DNA of 64,000 nucleotides from NCBI GenBank assembly GCA_024235675.1, contig JACKLZ010000005.1, positions 1-64,000 on the forward strand, given 5' to 3'. Every line of letters begins with the position of its first letter. The first letter of the stretch is position 1. The DNA comes from Zoogloeaceae bacterium (GTDB lineage: Bacteria > Pseudomonadota > Gammaproteobacteria > Burkholderiales > Rhodocyclaceae). A program made the position numbers and the translations under genes. Below are positions 18,264 to 26,630 of this stretch, one piece after another. Below the pieces are notes generated by a model. It did no database searches, was not told the DNA's origin, and saw nothing but the letters and a program-made list of their open reading frames with translations.

Positions 18264-19453
18264 TCAGCCTGGCCGGCCGCGATATCCTGCATGCCTGGTC
18301 GCGCTTTGTGCTCACCGGCATGGGGCTGGGGCTGCTGATCGGCGTCACCCTGTCGATGGCCGGCATCTATCGCGGCATGGTGGACGACGCCGGCGCCCTG
18401 CTCGACAACAGCGGCGCCGACTTGTGGGTGGTGCAGAAAGACACCCAGGGCCCGTATGCCGAATCGTCCAGCCTGCGCGATGACGTGGTGCACAGCGTGC
18501 GCGGCATGCCGGGCGTGGCGCGGGCGGCCAACGTCACCTACTTCACCATGCAGGTCGCCCGCGGCGCGCGGGATGTGCGGGCCATGGTGGTCGGCTTCGA
18601 GCCCGGCCTGCCGGGCGCGCCGGGTGAGTTGATAGCCGGTCGGCGGATCACCCGCAGTCACTACGAAGCGGTGGCCGACGTGAAGACCGGCTTTGCCGTT
18701 GGCGACACCATCCGCATCCGCCGCCACGACTACACGGTGGTCGGGCTGACCCGTCGCACGGTGTCCTCCGGCGGCGATCCGATGGTATTCATCCCGCTCA
18801 AGGACGCGCAGGAAGCGCAGTTCCTCAAGGACAACGACGCCATCGTCAACGAGCGCGCCCGCAACGCCGCCAACCCGGCGCTCAACCGCCCCGGCCTGCC
18901 CGGCCTGCTCGAGGCCGTCACCGACGCACAGAGCAGCAATCACAATGTGAATGCCGTGCTGGTGCAGATCGCCCCGGGGCTGGACGCCGAGGCGGTGGCC
19001 GAGCCGATCCGCCGCTGGAAGCACCTCACGGTGTTCACCCGCGCGCAGATGGAAGAGATTCTGGTCGCCAAGCTGATCGCCACCTCGGCGCGCCAGATCG
19101 GCATGTTCCTGGTCATCCTGGCGGTGGTCAGCGCGGCCATCGTGGCCTTCATCATCTACACCATGACGCTCGGCAAGATCCGCGAAATCGCCGTGCTCAA
19201 GCTCATCGGCACACGCAATCGCACCATCGCCGGCATGATCCTGCAGCAGGCGCTCGGCCTCGGCCTGATCGGCTTCATGGTCGGCAAGACCGCCGCCACG
19301 CTGTGGGCGCCGATCTTCCCCAAATACGTGCTGCTGCTGCCCGGCGACGCCCTGCGCGGCTTCGTGGTGGTGATGGCGATCTGCGCGCTGGCCAGCCTGA
19401 TGGCGATCCGCGCCGCGCTCAAGGTCGACCCGGCCGCGGCCATCGGAGGCTGA
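18260..19453 (+). CDS. FtsX-like ABC transporter permease (DevC type)
   Basis: A 397-aa permease with an N-terminal transmembrane helix (MGLGLLIGVTLSMAGIYRG) and a large periplasmic MacB-core-like domain at about 45-270. Three C-terminal helices follow (IGMFLVILAVVSAAIVAFIIYT; ALGLGLIGFMVGKTAATLW; GFVVVMAICALASLMAIRAAL). The final LKVDPAAAIGG is a typical FtsX-family ending. It lies between its adaptor (4-bp overlap) and its ATPase (1-bp gap), so the three form one DevBCA/MacAB-like exporter. The substrate is unknown. Confidence 0.9.
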   Translation: MISLAGRDILHAWSRFVLTGMGLGLLIGVTLSMAGIYRGMVDDAGALLDNSGADLWVVQKDTQGPYAESSSLRDDVVHSVRGMPGVARAANVTYFTMQVARGARDVRAMVVGFEPGLPGAPGELIAGRRITRSHYEAVADVKTGFAVGDTIRIRRHDYTVVGLTRRTVSSGGDPMVFIPLKDAQEAQFLKDNDAIVNERARNAANPALNRPGLPGLLEAVTDAQSSNHNVNAVLVQIAPGLDAEAVAEPIRRWKHLTVFTRAQMEEILVAKLIATSARQIGMFLVILAVVSAAIVAFIIYTMTLGKIREIAVLKLIGTRNRTIAGMILQQALGLGLIGFMVGKTAATLWAPIFPKYVLLLPGDALRGFVVVMAICALASLMAIRAALKVDPAAAIGG

Positions 19454-19454
19454 C

Positions 19455-20198
19455 ATGACACACGCCACCACCGCCGGCCACGGCATCCGCATCGAAGGCC
19501 TGCGCAAACGCTACGGCGAAGGCGACACCGCCGTCGACGCGCTCAAGGACGTGAACATGCAGGTCGCGCCGGGCGAGGTCGTCGGCCTGATCGGCCCCTC
19601 GGGTTCTGGCAAGAGCACCTTGCTCAAGTGCCTGGGCGCGGTCATCGAGCCGACGGCCGGGCGCATGATCCTGGGCGAGCAGACGATCTACGACAACGGC
19701 TGGAAAACACCCGATCTGCGCGCCCTGCGCCGCGACCACATCGGTTTCGTCTTCCAGGCGCCCTACCTCATCCCCTTTCTGAACGTGACCGACAACGTCG
19801 CGCTGCTGCCCATGCTCGCCGGCCAGAAAAACGCCATCGCCCGTGAGCGCGCACGCGAACTGCTCGCCGCACTGGATGTGGCCCACCGCGCCGAGGCCCA
19901 GCCATCGGAGCTGTCGGGCGGCGAACAGCAGCGCGTGGCCATCGCCCGCGCGCTGGCCAACCAGCCGCCGGTGATCCTCGCCGACGAGCCGACCGCGCCG
20001 CTGGACTCTGAACGCGCGCTGGCGGTGATCCGCATCCTCAACCAGATGGCCGCGCAATACCGCACCGCCATCATCGTCGTCACCCACGACGAAAAAATCA
20101 TCCCCACCTTTCGCCGGATCTACCACATCCGCGACGGCAAAACCCACGAAGAAGCCGGCGAAGGGCGCGCCATCGACCTCGCGCCGGCACACGCCTGA
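19455..20198 (+). CDS. ABC transporter ATP-binding protein (LolD/DevA type)
   Basis: A 247-aa nucleotide-binding subunit with Walker A GPSGSGKSTLLK, Q-loop VFQAPYLIPFL, signature LSGGEQQRVAIARAL, Walker B VILADEPTAPLDSE and H-loop VVTHDEK. The Walker B is followed by PTAPLD where most members have PTGALD or PTASLD. It completes the exporter made by the two upstream genes. It begins 1 base after the permease stop. Confidence 0.93.
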   Translation: MTHATTAGHGIRIEGLRKRYGEGDTAVDALKDVNMQVAPGEVVGLIGPSGSGKSTLLKCLGAVIEPTAGRMILGEQTIYDNGWKTPDLRALRRDHIGFVFQAPYLIPFLNVTDNVALLPMLAGQKNAIARERARELLAALDVAHRAEAQPSELSGGEQQRVAIARALANQPPVILADEPTAPLDSERALAVIRILNQMAAQYRTAIIVVTHDEKIIPTFRRIYHIRDGKTHEEAGEGRAIDLAPAHA

Positions 20199-20209
20199 CC
20201 GAGACCGAC

Positions 20210-20602
20210 ATGCCCCACCGCCGCCTGCTTGCCCTGCTCGCCGCCCTCGCCATCGCCTTCGGCGCGCTCACCGTCGTCAACGGCGGGCGCGTGCTGTTTG
20301 GCGGCGCCGAGGCACGCGCCGCGGCCGGCCAGGCGGTCGACTTCGTGCTGTGGTTCAACTTCTTGGCCGGCTTCGCCTATGTCGCCGTTGGCCTCGGCCT
20401 GTGGCGTCGACGACGCTGGGCCGTGCACGGCGCCGCGCTGCTGGCGCTGGCCACCGCCAGCATCGCCGTACTGTTCGGCCTGCATGTGCTCAGCGGCGGC
20501 GCCTACGAGCTGCGCACCGTCGGCGCACTGACCCTGCGACTGAGCTTCTGGTCCGCGCTGGCGCTTGTCGCCCGGCGGGCCGCTCAATCCACTACCCGGT
20601 AA
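20210..20602 (+). CDS. Small four-helix membrane protein, unknown function
   Basis: A 130-aa protein with four hydrophobic segments: about 6-24, 44-66 (VLWFNFLAGFAYVAVGLGLW), 72-95 and 105-122. There is an Arg cluster (RRRR) after the second segment. No known family motif is recognised. It follows the ABC ATPase by 11 bp and is probably the last gene of the efflux operon. Its 3' end overlaps the convergent HMA-like gene by 19 bp. Confidence 0.75.
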   Translation: MPHRRLLALLAALAIAFGALTVVNGGRVLFGGAEARAAAGQAVDFVLWFNFLAGFAYVAVGLGLWRRRRWAVHGAALLALATASIAVLFGLHVLSGGAYELRTVGALTLRLSFWSALALVARRAAQSTTR

Positions 20603-20790
20603 CCCGCCGCCTCCACCGCCGCGCGAATGTCACCTTCATCGAGCATCGCGGTGTGCTCGATGACTGCCGCGCCGGTGTCGAGTGCGACCTCGGAATGCTC
20701 GATACAGGGCAAATCCTGGATGGCGTTCATCACATCGCGCAGATCGGCATCGGTCTTCAGGTCGGCAATCATGAATTCGGTTCTTGGCAT
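20584..20790 (-). CDS. HMA-like small protein lacking the metal CxxC
   Basis: A 68-aa protein with the beta-alpha-beta-beta-alpha-beta pattern of heavy-metal-associated domains: TEFMIADLKTDADLRDVMNAIQDLPCIEHSEVALDTGAAVIEH, ending in AAVEAAGYRVVD, the usual HMA closing helix and strand. The metal-binding CxxC is absent, with a single Cys at the turn before the second strand. It may therefore be a degenerate chaperone-like fold. The start at 20790 follows GGAG by about 6 bases and removes an unlikely 26-residue extension. It stands alone, convergent with the membrane protein gene. Confidence 0.75.
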   Translation of the reverse strand: MPRTEFMIADLKTDADLRDVMNAIQDLPCIEHSEVALDTGAAVIEHTAMLDEGDIRAAVEAAGYRVVD

Positions 20791-20897
20791 AAGCACTCCA
20801 TTCTCACGGCAGCGTCCGCTCAGACCCTGCCAATATTGTTCAAGACACCGCTCAGGCGTCCGTGGCACGATGGCCGCGACATGCCGAGAATACCTTC

Positions 20898-21002
20898 ATG
20901 AACGCCATCGCTGAATACCCCCGCACCCTCCGGGCCGACGATATCGCCCTGCTCAACTGCCGCAACACACAAAGCCCGACCGCACCCACACCGCGCCAAT
21001 GA
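20898..21002 (+). CDS. Possible 34-residue leader ORF before azlC
   Basis: ATG at 20898 opens a 34-codon frame (MNAIAEYPRTLRADDIALLN...) whose TGA overlaps the azlC ATG (ATGA). That arrangement allows translational coupling. The ribosome binding site is weak (GAGAAT, 8 bases). No family is recognised. It may be a leader or the remnant of a larger gene. Confidence 0.35.
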   Translation: MNAIAEYPRTLRADDIALLNCRNTQSPTAPTPRQ

Positions 21003-21706
21003 CCACCCTCCGCCACGCCCTCGTCGCCGGCGCCCGCGACACCATTCCGCTGATGATCGGCACCTTGCCCTTCGGCGTCATCTACGGCACCAGCGCGGTG
21101 GCGGCCGGGCTGTCGCCGCTGGCGGCGCTGGCCATGTCGGTGATCGTGTTTGCCGGCTCGGCGCAGTTCATCGCCGTCAGCCTGATCAGCGGCGGCGCGG
21201 CGCTGCCGGTAATCTGGCTGACCACCTTTGTGGTCAATCTGCGCCACGCGCTCTATAGCGCCACGCTGCACCCGGCAGCCCACGGCTGGGCGCTGCGCTG
21301 GCGAGCGCTGGTCGCCTTCTGGCTGACCGATGAAGCCTTCGCCGTCATCGAAAAACGTCTGATGGAGCGCGGCAACGAGGCCTTGCTGCCCTACGCGCTC
21401 GGCGCCGGCGGCGGCTTCTATCTGAACTGGCTGACCTGGACCGCCGTCGGCGCCTGGCTGGGCCAGCAGTTCCCCGATCTGGCCGGCTGGGGGCTGGACT
21501 TCGCCATGATCGCCACCTTCGCCGCCATGGTTGCGCCACAGCTGCGCGCCTCCACGCCGGTGGTCGTGGCGCTGGCCGCCGGCAGCACCGCCTGGCTGGC
21601 GCGCGGTCTGCCCTTCAAGCTTGGGCTGATCCTCGCCGCCTTCGCCGGGGTTGCCGCCGGGGTGTGGATGGATCATCGGCGCACAGCCCGAGCGGCCAAA
21701 ACATGA
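20999..21706 (+). CDS. azlC: AzlC family branched-chain amino acid exporter, large subunit
   Basis: A 235-aa inner-membrane protein of the AzlC/YgaZ family. The N-terminus GARDTIPLMIGTLPFGVIYGTSAVAAGLS is diagnostic, as is FAGSAQFIAVSLISGGAALPVIWLTTFVVNLRHALYSATL. About six to seven transmembrane helices are seen. AzlC works with AzlD in exporting branched-chain amino acids. The downstream azlD overlaps its stop codon (ATGA). Confidence 0.93.
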   Translation: MTTLRHALVAGARDTIPLMIGTLPFGVIYGTSAVAAGLSPLAALAMSVIVFAGSAQFIAVSLISGGAALPVIWLTTFVVNLRHALYSATLHPAAHGWALRWRALVAFWLTDEAFAVIEKRLMERGNEALLPYALGAGGGFYLNWLTWTAVGAWLGQQFPDLAGWGLDFAMIATFAAMVAPQLRASTPVVVALAAGSTAWLARGLPFKLGLILAAFAGVAAGVWMDHRRTARAAKT

Positions 21707-22014
21707 CCGTCGCCGCCCTGCTCGCCGGCATGTTTCTGGCCACCTATCTCACCCGCGCCAGCTTTCTGGTCTTCGGCCACCGCCTGCGCTTTCCACCCGC
21801 GCTCAAGGCGGCGCTGCATCATGTGCCGGTCGCCGTGCTCACCGCCATCATCGTCCCCGAGGCGCTTGCGCCGGGCGGGCAGGTCAACGTATCTCTTGGC
21901 AATCCGTATCTGCTCGGCACCGTGGTCGCCGCCGTGGTGGCGCGGCTCAGCGGCCATCTGCTGCTGGCGCTGACCGTGAGTTTTGCGGTCTTTGGTCTGA
22001 TGCGTTGGTGGTGA
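21703..22014 (+). CDS. azlD: AzlD family protein, small exporter subunit
   Basis: A 103-aa protein with four hydrophobic helices: ALLAGMFLATYLTRASFLVF, then LHHVPVAVLTAIIVPEALAPGG, a LGTVVAAVVARLSGHLLLAL helix and a final FAVFGLMRWW. This is the standard AzlD/YgaH size and layout. The start overlaps the azlC stop; a longer reading frame upstream is not needed. It is followed after 20 bp by an amidase gene. Confidence 0.92.
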   Translation: MTVAALLAGMFLATYLTRASFLVFGHRLRFPPALKAALHHVPVAVLTAIIVPEALAPGGQVNVSLGNPYLLGTVVAAVVARLSGHLLLALTVSFAVFGLMRWW

Positions 22015-22034
22015 ACACCCTCTAAACTGCCCCC

Positions 22035-22751
22035 ATGCCACGCCTCGCCCTTCTGGCCCTGACTACACTCCTGCTCAGCACGCCGCTCGCTGCCCGACCG
22101 CCCATCGTCGCCGTCGACGTCGGCCACACCCTGGCCGCGCCGGGCGCCACCAGCGCACGCGGGCGCAGCGAGTTCGACTTCAACCGCGACCTCGCCCGCG
22201 AAGTCGCCGCCGCACTCATCAACCGCGGCATCGCGGCCCGCCTGGTCAATGACGACGGCCGGATCGCCTCGCTGCGCGAGCGCCCCAAGACGGTGCCCGA
22301 CGCCGACTTCTTCCTCTCGATCCATCACGACTCAGTCAGCGAACACGAACTCACCCCGTGGACCTGGCAAGGCGAAGCGCAAAGCTATAGCGACGCTTAC
22401 GCCGGCCATTCGCTGTTCGTCTCGCAGGACAACCCCGCCCCCGAGGCCAGCCTCACTTGCGCCTCGGCCATCGGCGCCCGGCTGCAGCGCATGGGTTTCG
22501 TGCCCACCGAAAAGAATGCCCGCCGCCGCGCTTGGGCCGACCACGCCAACACCGTGCACTGGTACGACAATCTCATCGTGCTCTACCGCACGACCGTGCC
22601 CGCCGTGCTCTTTGAAGCCGGCGTGATCAAGCATCGAGATGAAGAATTGCTACTACGCGACCCGGCCCGCCAGCGCCGCATGGCCGACGGCATCGCCACC
22701 GGCGTGGCGGCCTGCCTGCAGGTGATGCCGCTCGCCGACTTAACTCGCTGA
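22035..22751 (+). CDS. N-acetylmuramoyl-L-alanine amidase (Amidase_3), exported
   Basis: A 238-aa zinc amidase that cleaves the bond between MurNAc and L-Ala in peptidoglycan. The signal peptide MPRLALLALTTLLLSTPLAA is followed directly by the catalytic domain. IVAVDVGH supplies the first Zn ligand, a Glu in GRSEFDFNRDLAREVAAAL the second and FFLSIHHDSV the His pair. LFEAGVIKHRDEE carries the catalytic Glu. There are no AMIN, SPOR or LysM targeting domains. The location near a NamZ muramidase suggests peptidoglycan turnover. Its 3' end overlaps the convergent MFS gene by 12 bp. Confidence 0.92.
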   Translation: MPRLALLALTTLLLSTPLAARPPIVAVDVGHTLAAPGATSARGRSEFDFNRDLAREVAAALINRGIAARLVNDDGRIASLRERPKTVPDADFFLSIHHDSVSEHELTPWTWQGEAQSYSDAYAGHSLFVSQDNPAPEASLTCASAIGARLQRMGFVPTEKNARRRAWADHANTVHWYDNLIVLYRTTVPAVLFEAGVIKHRDEELLLRDPARQRRMADGIATGVAACLQVMPLADLTR

Positions 22752-23909
22752 GCGCGCCCGCAGCAAGGGTAACAAGGCAATCACCCCGAGCACCGGCCCC
22801 GGCAGCAGCAGCCAGGCGACTTTCGGCCCCCAGTCCGCCACCACCGACGTGCCCCAGGCGATCGACACCATGGTCACCGCAAAGCCCAGCGCGTTCTGCA
22901 GCGCCAGCGCGCTGCCGACGATCTCGGGCGGGCAGGCCCCCGCCGACATGGCCGAAAAATGCGGCGAGTCGGCCACCACACTGGCGCCCCACACCAGCAT
23001 GAAGCCTAGCAGCAGCCACGGCCCGGCATCGGCCAGCCACGGAAAGGCCGCACAACACAGCGCCGACACAGCCAGCGCCGTCGCCGCCACCGGCGCACTG
23101 CCCACCCGACGGCTGACAAATCCGCCAGCGATGCAGCCCAGCGCGCCCACGCCGATGATCGCAAAGCTCAGCCCCGACACCGGCGCCAGCGTGGTCAACG
23201 AGGTGCCCGCCACCAGCAGCGGCACCAGCGTCCACATCGCGTACAACTCCCACTGGTGGCCGAAATAGGCCAAGGCCGAGGCACGAAACGTCGGGATGCG
23301 GAAGGCCATCAACACCCGGCCGAGACGCAAGGGCGGCGCATCGTCGCGCCGCTTGAGATGCGGCCCGTCGCCAAGCCGGAAGATCATCACCGCCGCCACC
23401 AGCGCCAGCACCGAGGCGCTCAGCAACACCGCCTGCCACGGCCACTGCCCGCCGGCCAGCTTCACGCCATGGGGCAGCGCCGTGCCCAGGGTCAGCATGC
23501 CCACCAGTTGCGCCAGCGCATGGCCGGCGCGCTCGGGCACCCAGCTCACCACCAGCTTCATCCCCAACGGGTAGACGCCAGCCAGACTCAGCCCGACCGC
23601 AAAGCGCAGCACCAACCCGCTGTCCATGCCCGAGGCCAGCAAGGCAAAGGCCGCATTGGCCAGCGCACCGAGCACCGCACACACCGCAAAAATGCGACTC
23701 GCCGCAAAACGGTCCGCCAGACCGGTCAGCGCAAAGCCGAGTGTGCCCACGATAAAACCGAGTTGCACCGCATTGGTCAGCCGGCCGATATCCGCCGGCC
23801 CGATACCCCAGGCGCGGATCAGGTCGTCGGCCGCCGCATTGGCCGAAAACCACAGCGAGGTGCCAAATAGCTGGGCAATGACGATGGTAGGGACGACGGG
23901 CAGGCGCAT
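22740..23909 (-). CDS. MFS transporter
   Basis: A 389-aa major facilitator with 12 predicted helices. The opening MRLPVVPTIVIAQLFGTSLWFSANAAADDL and the GFALTGLADRFAASRIF loop (position of the MFS motif A) support the call. An ADSPHFSAM motif lies in the C-terminal half. The substrate cannot be deduced. A longer frame to 24530 overlaps the divergent DOMON-like gene and lacks coding character, so the start is set at 23909. The flanking peptidoglycan genes make a muropeptide-related cargo possible but unproven. Confidence 0.88.
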   Translation of the reverse strand: MRLPVVPTIVIAQLFGTSLWFSANAAADDLIRAWGIGPADIGRLTNAVQLGFIVGTLGFALTGLADRFAASRIFAVCAVLGALANAAFALLASGMDSGLVLRFAVGLSLAGVYPLGMKLVVSWVPERAGHALAQLVGMLTLGTALPHGVKLAGGQWPWQAVLLSASVLALVAAVMIFRLGDGPHLKRRDDAPPLRLGRVLMAFRIPTFRASALAYFGHQWELYAMWTLVPLLVAGTSLTTLAPVSGLSFAIIGVGALGCIAGGFVSRRVGSAPVAATALAVSALCCAAFPWLADAGPWLLLGFMLVWGASVVADSPHFSAMSAGACPPEIVGSALALQNALGFAVTMVSIAWGTSVVADWGPKVAWLLLPGPVLGVIALLPLLRARSAS

Positions 23910-24026
23910 GGCGCGAGTATAGCCGGCAGCATCCTCACCCAACGCCACGTCGAGGCCGCAGCCAGAGTGCTCGCCCCAGCCTGATCGCGGTAGACTGCAG
24001 CAGTCCCGATCGCCAGCGACTCTGCC

Positions 24027-24575
24027 ATGCCGCGCCTCTCGCCCCACCCCCGCCATCCCGCGCCGAGCGGCCTGCAACTCAGCGTCGACGCGCGCTTGAT
24101 ATCCGGCAGAGGGCTGGGCCTGCGCTACGTCGTCAGCGGACCCATCGAGCAACTCCTGATCCCACCGATGCGCCTGGCGAGTCCGGCCAACAATCTGTGG
24201 CAGCACACCTGCCTCGAAGCCTTCGTGGCGCTCGGTGGTGACGCCGCCTACCGCGAGTTCAATTTCTCGCCCTCGCGCCAGTGGGCGGTGTATGACTTCG
24301 ACAACTACCGGCAACGCAGCGCTACGCACTCCCCGCGCTGGTCGGCAGACATCCGCGTCGCGAACGACACCGGCACGCTGTCGGTAGACGTGCAACTCCC
24401 GGCCCGCCTGTTGCCTGCCGAAGGCACGCAGCCGCTGCAGATCGGTCTCACCGCCGTGCTCGAAGCCACAGACGGCCAGCTCTCCTACTGGGCGCAGCGC
24501 CATCCCGCTGCCCAGCCCGATTTCCATCACCGCGAAGGCTTCGCGCTGATGCTCAACGTGGAACCCACCGCATGA
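24027..24575 (+). CDS. DOMON-like domain protein
   Basis: A 182-aa protein resembling the DOMON-like family found in cyanobacteria and proteobacteria. Recognisable parts are LWQHTCLEAFVALGGDAAYREFNFSPSRQWAVYDFDNYR and a final LSYWAQRHPAAQPDFHHREGF. The domain is a beta sandwich that in relatives binds haem or sugar, but the exact role is unknown. There is no signal peptide. Its stop overlaps the namZ start (ATGA), so the two are translationally coupled. Confidence 0.8.
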   Translation: MPRLSPHPRHPAPSGLQLSVDARLISGRGLGLRYVVSGPIEQLLIPPMRLASPANNLWQHTCLEAFVALGGDAAYREFNFSPSRQWAVYDFDNYRQRSATHSPRWSADIRVANDTGTLSVDVQLPARLLPAEGTQPLQIGLTAVLEATDGQLSYWAQRHPAAQPDFHHREGFALMLNVEPTA

Positions 24576-25774
24576 AATTCGGCATCGACCGCCTCATTAC
24601 CGAACCCGCCCTGCGCCGCCCGCTCGCCGGCCAACGCCTCGCCCTGCTCGCCCACCCGGCCTCGGTCACCGCCGACCTGACGCACAGCCTCGACGCCCTC
24701 GCCGCGCTGCCCGACCTGAATCTCACCGCCGCCTTCGGCCCCCAGCATGGCCTGCGCGGCGACAAGCAGGACAACATGATGGAGTCGCCCGACTTCACCG
24801 ACCCCGCCCACGGCATCCCCGTCTTCAGCCTCTACGGCGAAGTGCGGCGCCCCACCGACGCCATGATGGCCAGCTTCGACGTGCTGCTGGTCGACCTGCA
24901 AGACCTCGGCTGCCGCATCTACACCTTCATCACCACCCTGCGCTACGTGCTCGAAGCCGCCGCCGCGCATGACAAGGCCGTGTGGATCCTCGACCGCCCC
25001 AACCCCGCCGGCCGCCCGATCGAAGGCCTCACCCTGCGCGCCGACTGGGAAAGCTTCGTCGGCGCCGGCGCCATGCCCATGCGCCACGGCCTCACCATGG
25101 GCGAAATGGCGCGCTGGTTTGTCGCCACCCTCAAGCTCGATGTTGACTGCCAGGTCATCCCCATGACCGGCTGGCAGCCCGACGCCGCCCCCGGCTACGG
25201 CTGGCCGACCGGCGAGCGCAGTTGGGTCAACCCCAGCCCCAACGCCCCCAACCTCTCCATGGCCCGCGCCTACGCCGGCACCGTCATGCTCGAAGGCACC
25301 ACCCTCTCCGAAGGTCGCGGCACCACCCGCCCCCTCGAAATCTTCGGCGCCCCCGACCTCGACGCCGCCGCCCTGCTACGCGACATGCACGGTCTCGCCC
25401 CGCAGTGGCTGCAAGGCTGCCGCCTGCGCGAATGCTGGTTCGAACCGACCTTCCACAAACACGCCGGCACGCAGTGCCATGGCGTGCAGATTCATGTCGA
25501 CGACGGCGCCTACCAGCACGAGCGCTTCCAGCCGTGGCGCCTGCAGGCACTGGCCTTCAAGGCGGTGCTGCGGCAGCGGGCGGACTATCCGCTGTGGCGG
25601 GACTTTGCCTACGAATATGAATACGACCGGCTGGCGATTGACCTGATCAACGGGTCGCCCTTGTTGCGGGGGTGGGTTGAGGATGCTTCTTCTACGGCCG
25701 CCGATTTGGACGCGCTGACGATGCCGGATGAGGCGGCCTGGCGGGAGGCTCGGGAGGCGTTTCTGCTGTATTGA
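24572..25774 (+). CDS. namZ: DUF1343 exo-beta-N-acetylmuramidase (NamZ/YbbC type)
   Basis: A 400-aa protein of the DUF1343 family, whose B. subtilis member NamZ releases terminal MurNAc from peptidoglycan fragments. Visible family blocks are FGIDRLITEP, GQRLALLAHPASVT, AAFGPQHGLRGDKQDNM, PVFSLYGEVRRPTD, DLQDLGCRIYTFITTL, WILDRPNPAGRPIEG, PMRHGLTMGEMARWF and SEGRGTTRPLEIFGAP. Length is normal. There is no obvious signal peptide, so it may act on recycled fragments in the cytoplasm. It is coupled to the DOMON-like gene. Confidence 0.92.
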   Translation: MKFGIDRLITEPALRRPLAGQRLALLAHPASVTADLTHSLDALAALPDLNLTAAFGPQHGLRGDKQDNMMESPDFTDPAHGIPVFSLYGEVRRPTDAMMASFDVLLVDLQDLGCRIYTFITTLRYVLEAAAAHDKAVWILDRPNPAGRPIEGLTLRADWESFVGAGAMPMRHGLTMGEMARWFVATLKLDVDCQVIPMTGWQPDAAPGYGWPTGERSWVNPSPNAPNLSMARAYAGTVMLEGTTLSEGRGTTRPLEIFGAPDLDAAALLRDMHGLAPQWLQGCRLRECWFEPTFHKHAGTQCHGVQIHVDDGAYQHERFQPWRLQALAFKAVLRQRADYPLWRDFAYEYEYDRLAIDLINGSPLLRGWVEDASSTAADLDALTMPDEAAWREAREAFLLY

Positions 25775-25875
25775 GTTCAGGCCCCGTCACCCACAATGAC
25801 GACCCCGACGCGCCACACCCCCGTGTCATGCCGCAGCGTCATGGATATGATGTTGACCCAGCGATAGAGGCGGAC

Positions 25876-26247
25876 ATGGACGAAAACGACTTCAACGACA
25901 TCCTGATCTACAAGGCAGAAGACGGCTCGGCTGTCACCGAGGTTCGGCTGGCTGGCGAGACGGTGTGGTTGCGTCAGGAACAGATGGCGCAGTTGTTCGG
26001 CCGGGAACGCTCGGTGATCACCCGCCATGTGGGCAACGTGTTCAAAGACGGCGAACTGGATGAAGAAAGCAATGTGCAGAATCTGCACATTGCCGGCTCG
26101 GACAAGTCGGTGAAGTTCTACAACCTGGACGTGATCATCTCGGTGGGCTACCGGGTGAAGTCACAGCAAGGCACCCGCTTTCGCCAATGGGCGACCGGCA
26201 CGCTGCGCGAGCATCTGACGCAAGGTTCTACCCACGCCAAGAACTGA
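25876..26247 (+). pseudogene. Truncated rhuM (virulence RhuM family) gene
   Basis: A 123-residue frame matches only the N-terminal third of the RhuM family, which is usually above 300 residues. The block runs ILIYKAEDGSAVTEVRLAGETVW, LFGRERSVITRHVGNVFK, SNVQNLHIAGSDKSVKFYNLDVIISVGYRVKSQQGTRFRQWATGTLREHL. It then stops after STHAKN. The break comes where the RhuM domain normally continues with a YxxN/ER motif. A copy of the palindromic repeat begins 50 bp later, so truncation by a rearrangement at that element is likely. RhuM genes are commonly carried on mobile islands. Confidence 0.8.
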
Positions 26248-26582
26248 CGCCGACGTTTGTGTTTCGTTCCGGCGTTGCCTTCGGCCGGCTTGGATTGGCC
26301 GGGTCTCGCCCCGGCGGGCGACCTACTTTCTTGCTCGTGCAAGAAAGCTAGGCAAAGAAGCACGGCCCACTTTCGCGCCCCCTGCGGGGGTTCCCGTCCT
26401 CCGGTTGGCGCGGCAGAGGGCGGAAAACTCCTACCCCATTCGGCTTTTTATGGCAGTCTGTTAGGGTTTTCTGCGAGCTAGCCAAGCACTGCCGAGCTCG
26501 ATCAGCAAGAGCTTATTGGCGGCCCGAGGCGCAGAGCCACCGTTGCAGTTTCGACGGGATAGTTGAACAACGGGAGGGTGGA
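26248..26582. other. Non-coding stretch with repeat copy 1
   Basis: No convincing gene is seen between the truncated rhuM and the next ORF. It contains repeat copy 1 (26297-26361). From about 26440 the base composition becomes visibly more AT-rich, continuing into the following gene. A purine-rich GGGAGGGTGGA lies just before an ATG at 26583. Confidence 0.7.
26297..26361 (+). repeat. Structured palindromic repeat, copy 1
   Basis: The copy reads GGCCGGGTCTCGCCCCGGCGGGCGA, then a hairpin with arms CCTA-CTTTCTTGC and GCAAGAAAG-C-TAGG, then GCAAAGAAGC. Copies 2 and 3 are in the opposite orientation. Arm sequences differ between copies but pairing is kept. Confidence 0.8.
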
Positions 26583-26630
26583 ATGACGCTTGGACTGATA
26601 TTGGGATGCGCTAATGTTCGAACTTGTTGA
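26583..26630 (+). CDS. Possible 15-residue leader ORF
   Basis: ATG at 26583 follows a strong purine-rich site (GGGAGGGTGGA). It encodes MTLGLILGCANVRTC before TGA, overlapping the start of the next gene in another frame. It may couple or attenuate translation of that gene, or be chance. Confidence 0.3.
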   Translation: MTLGLILGCANVRTC

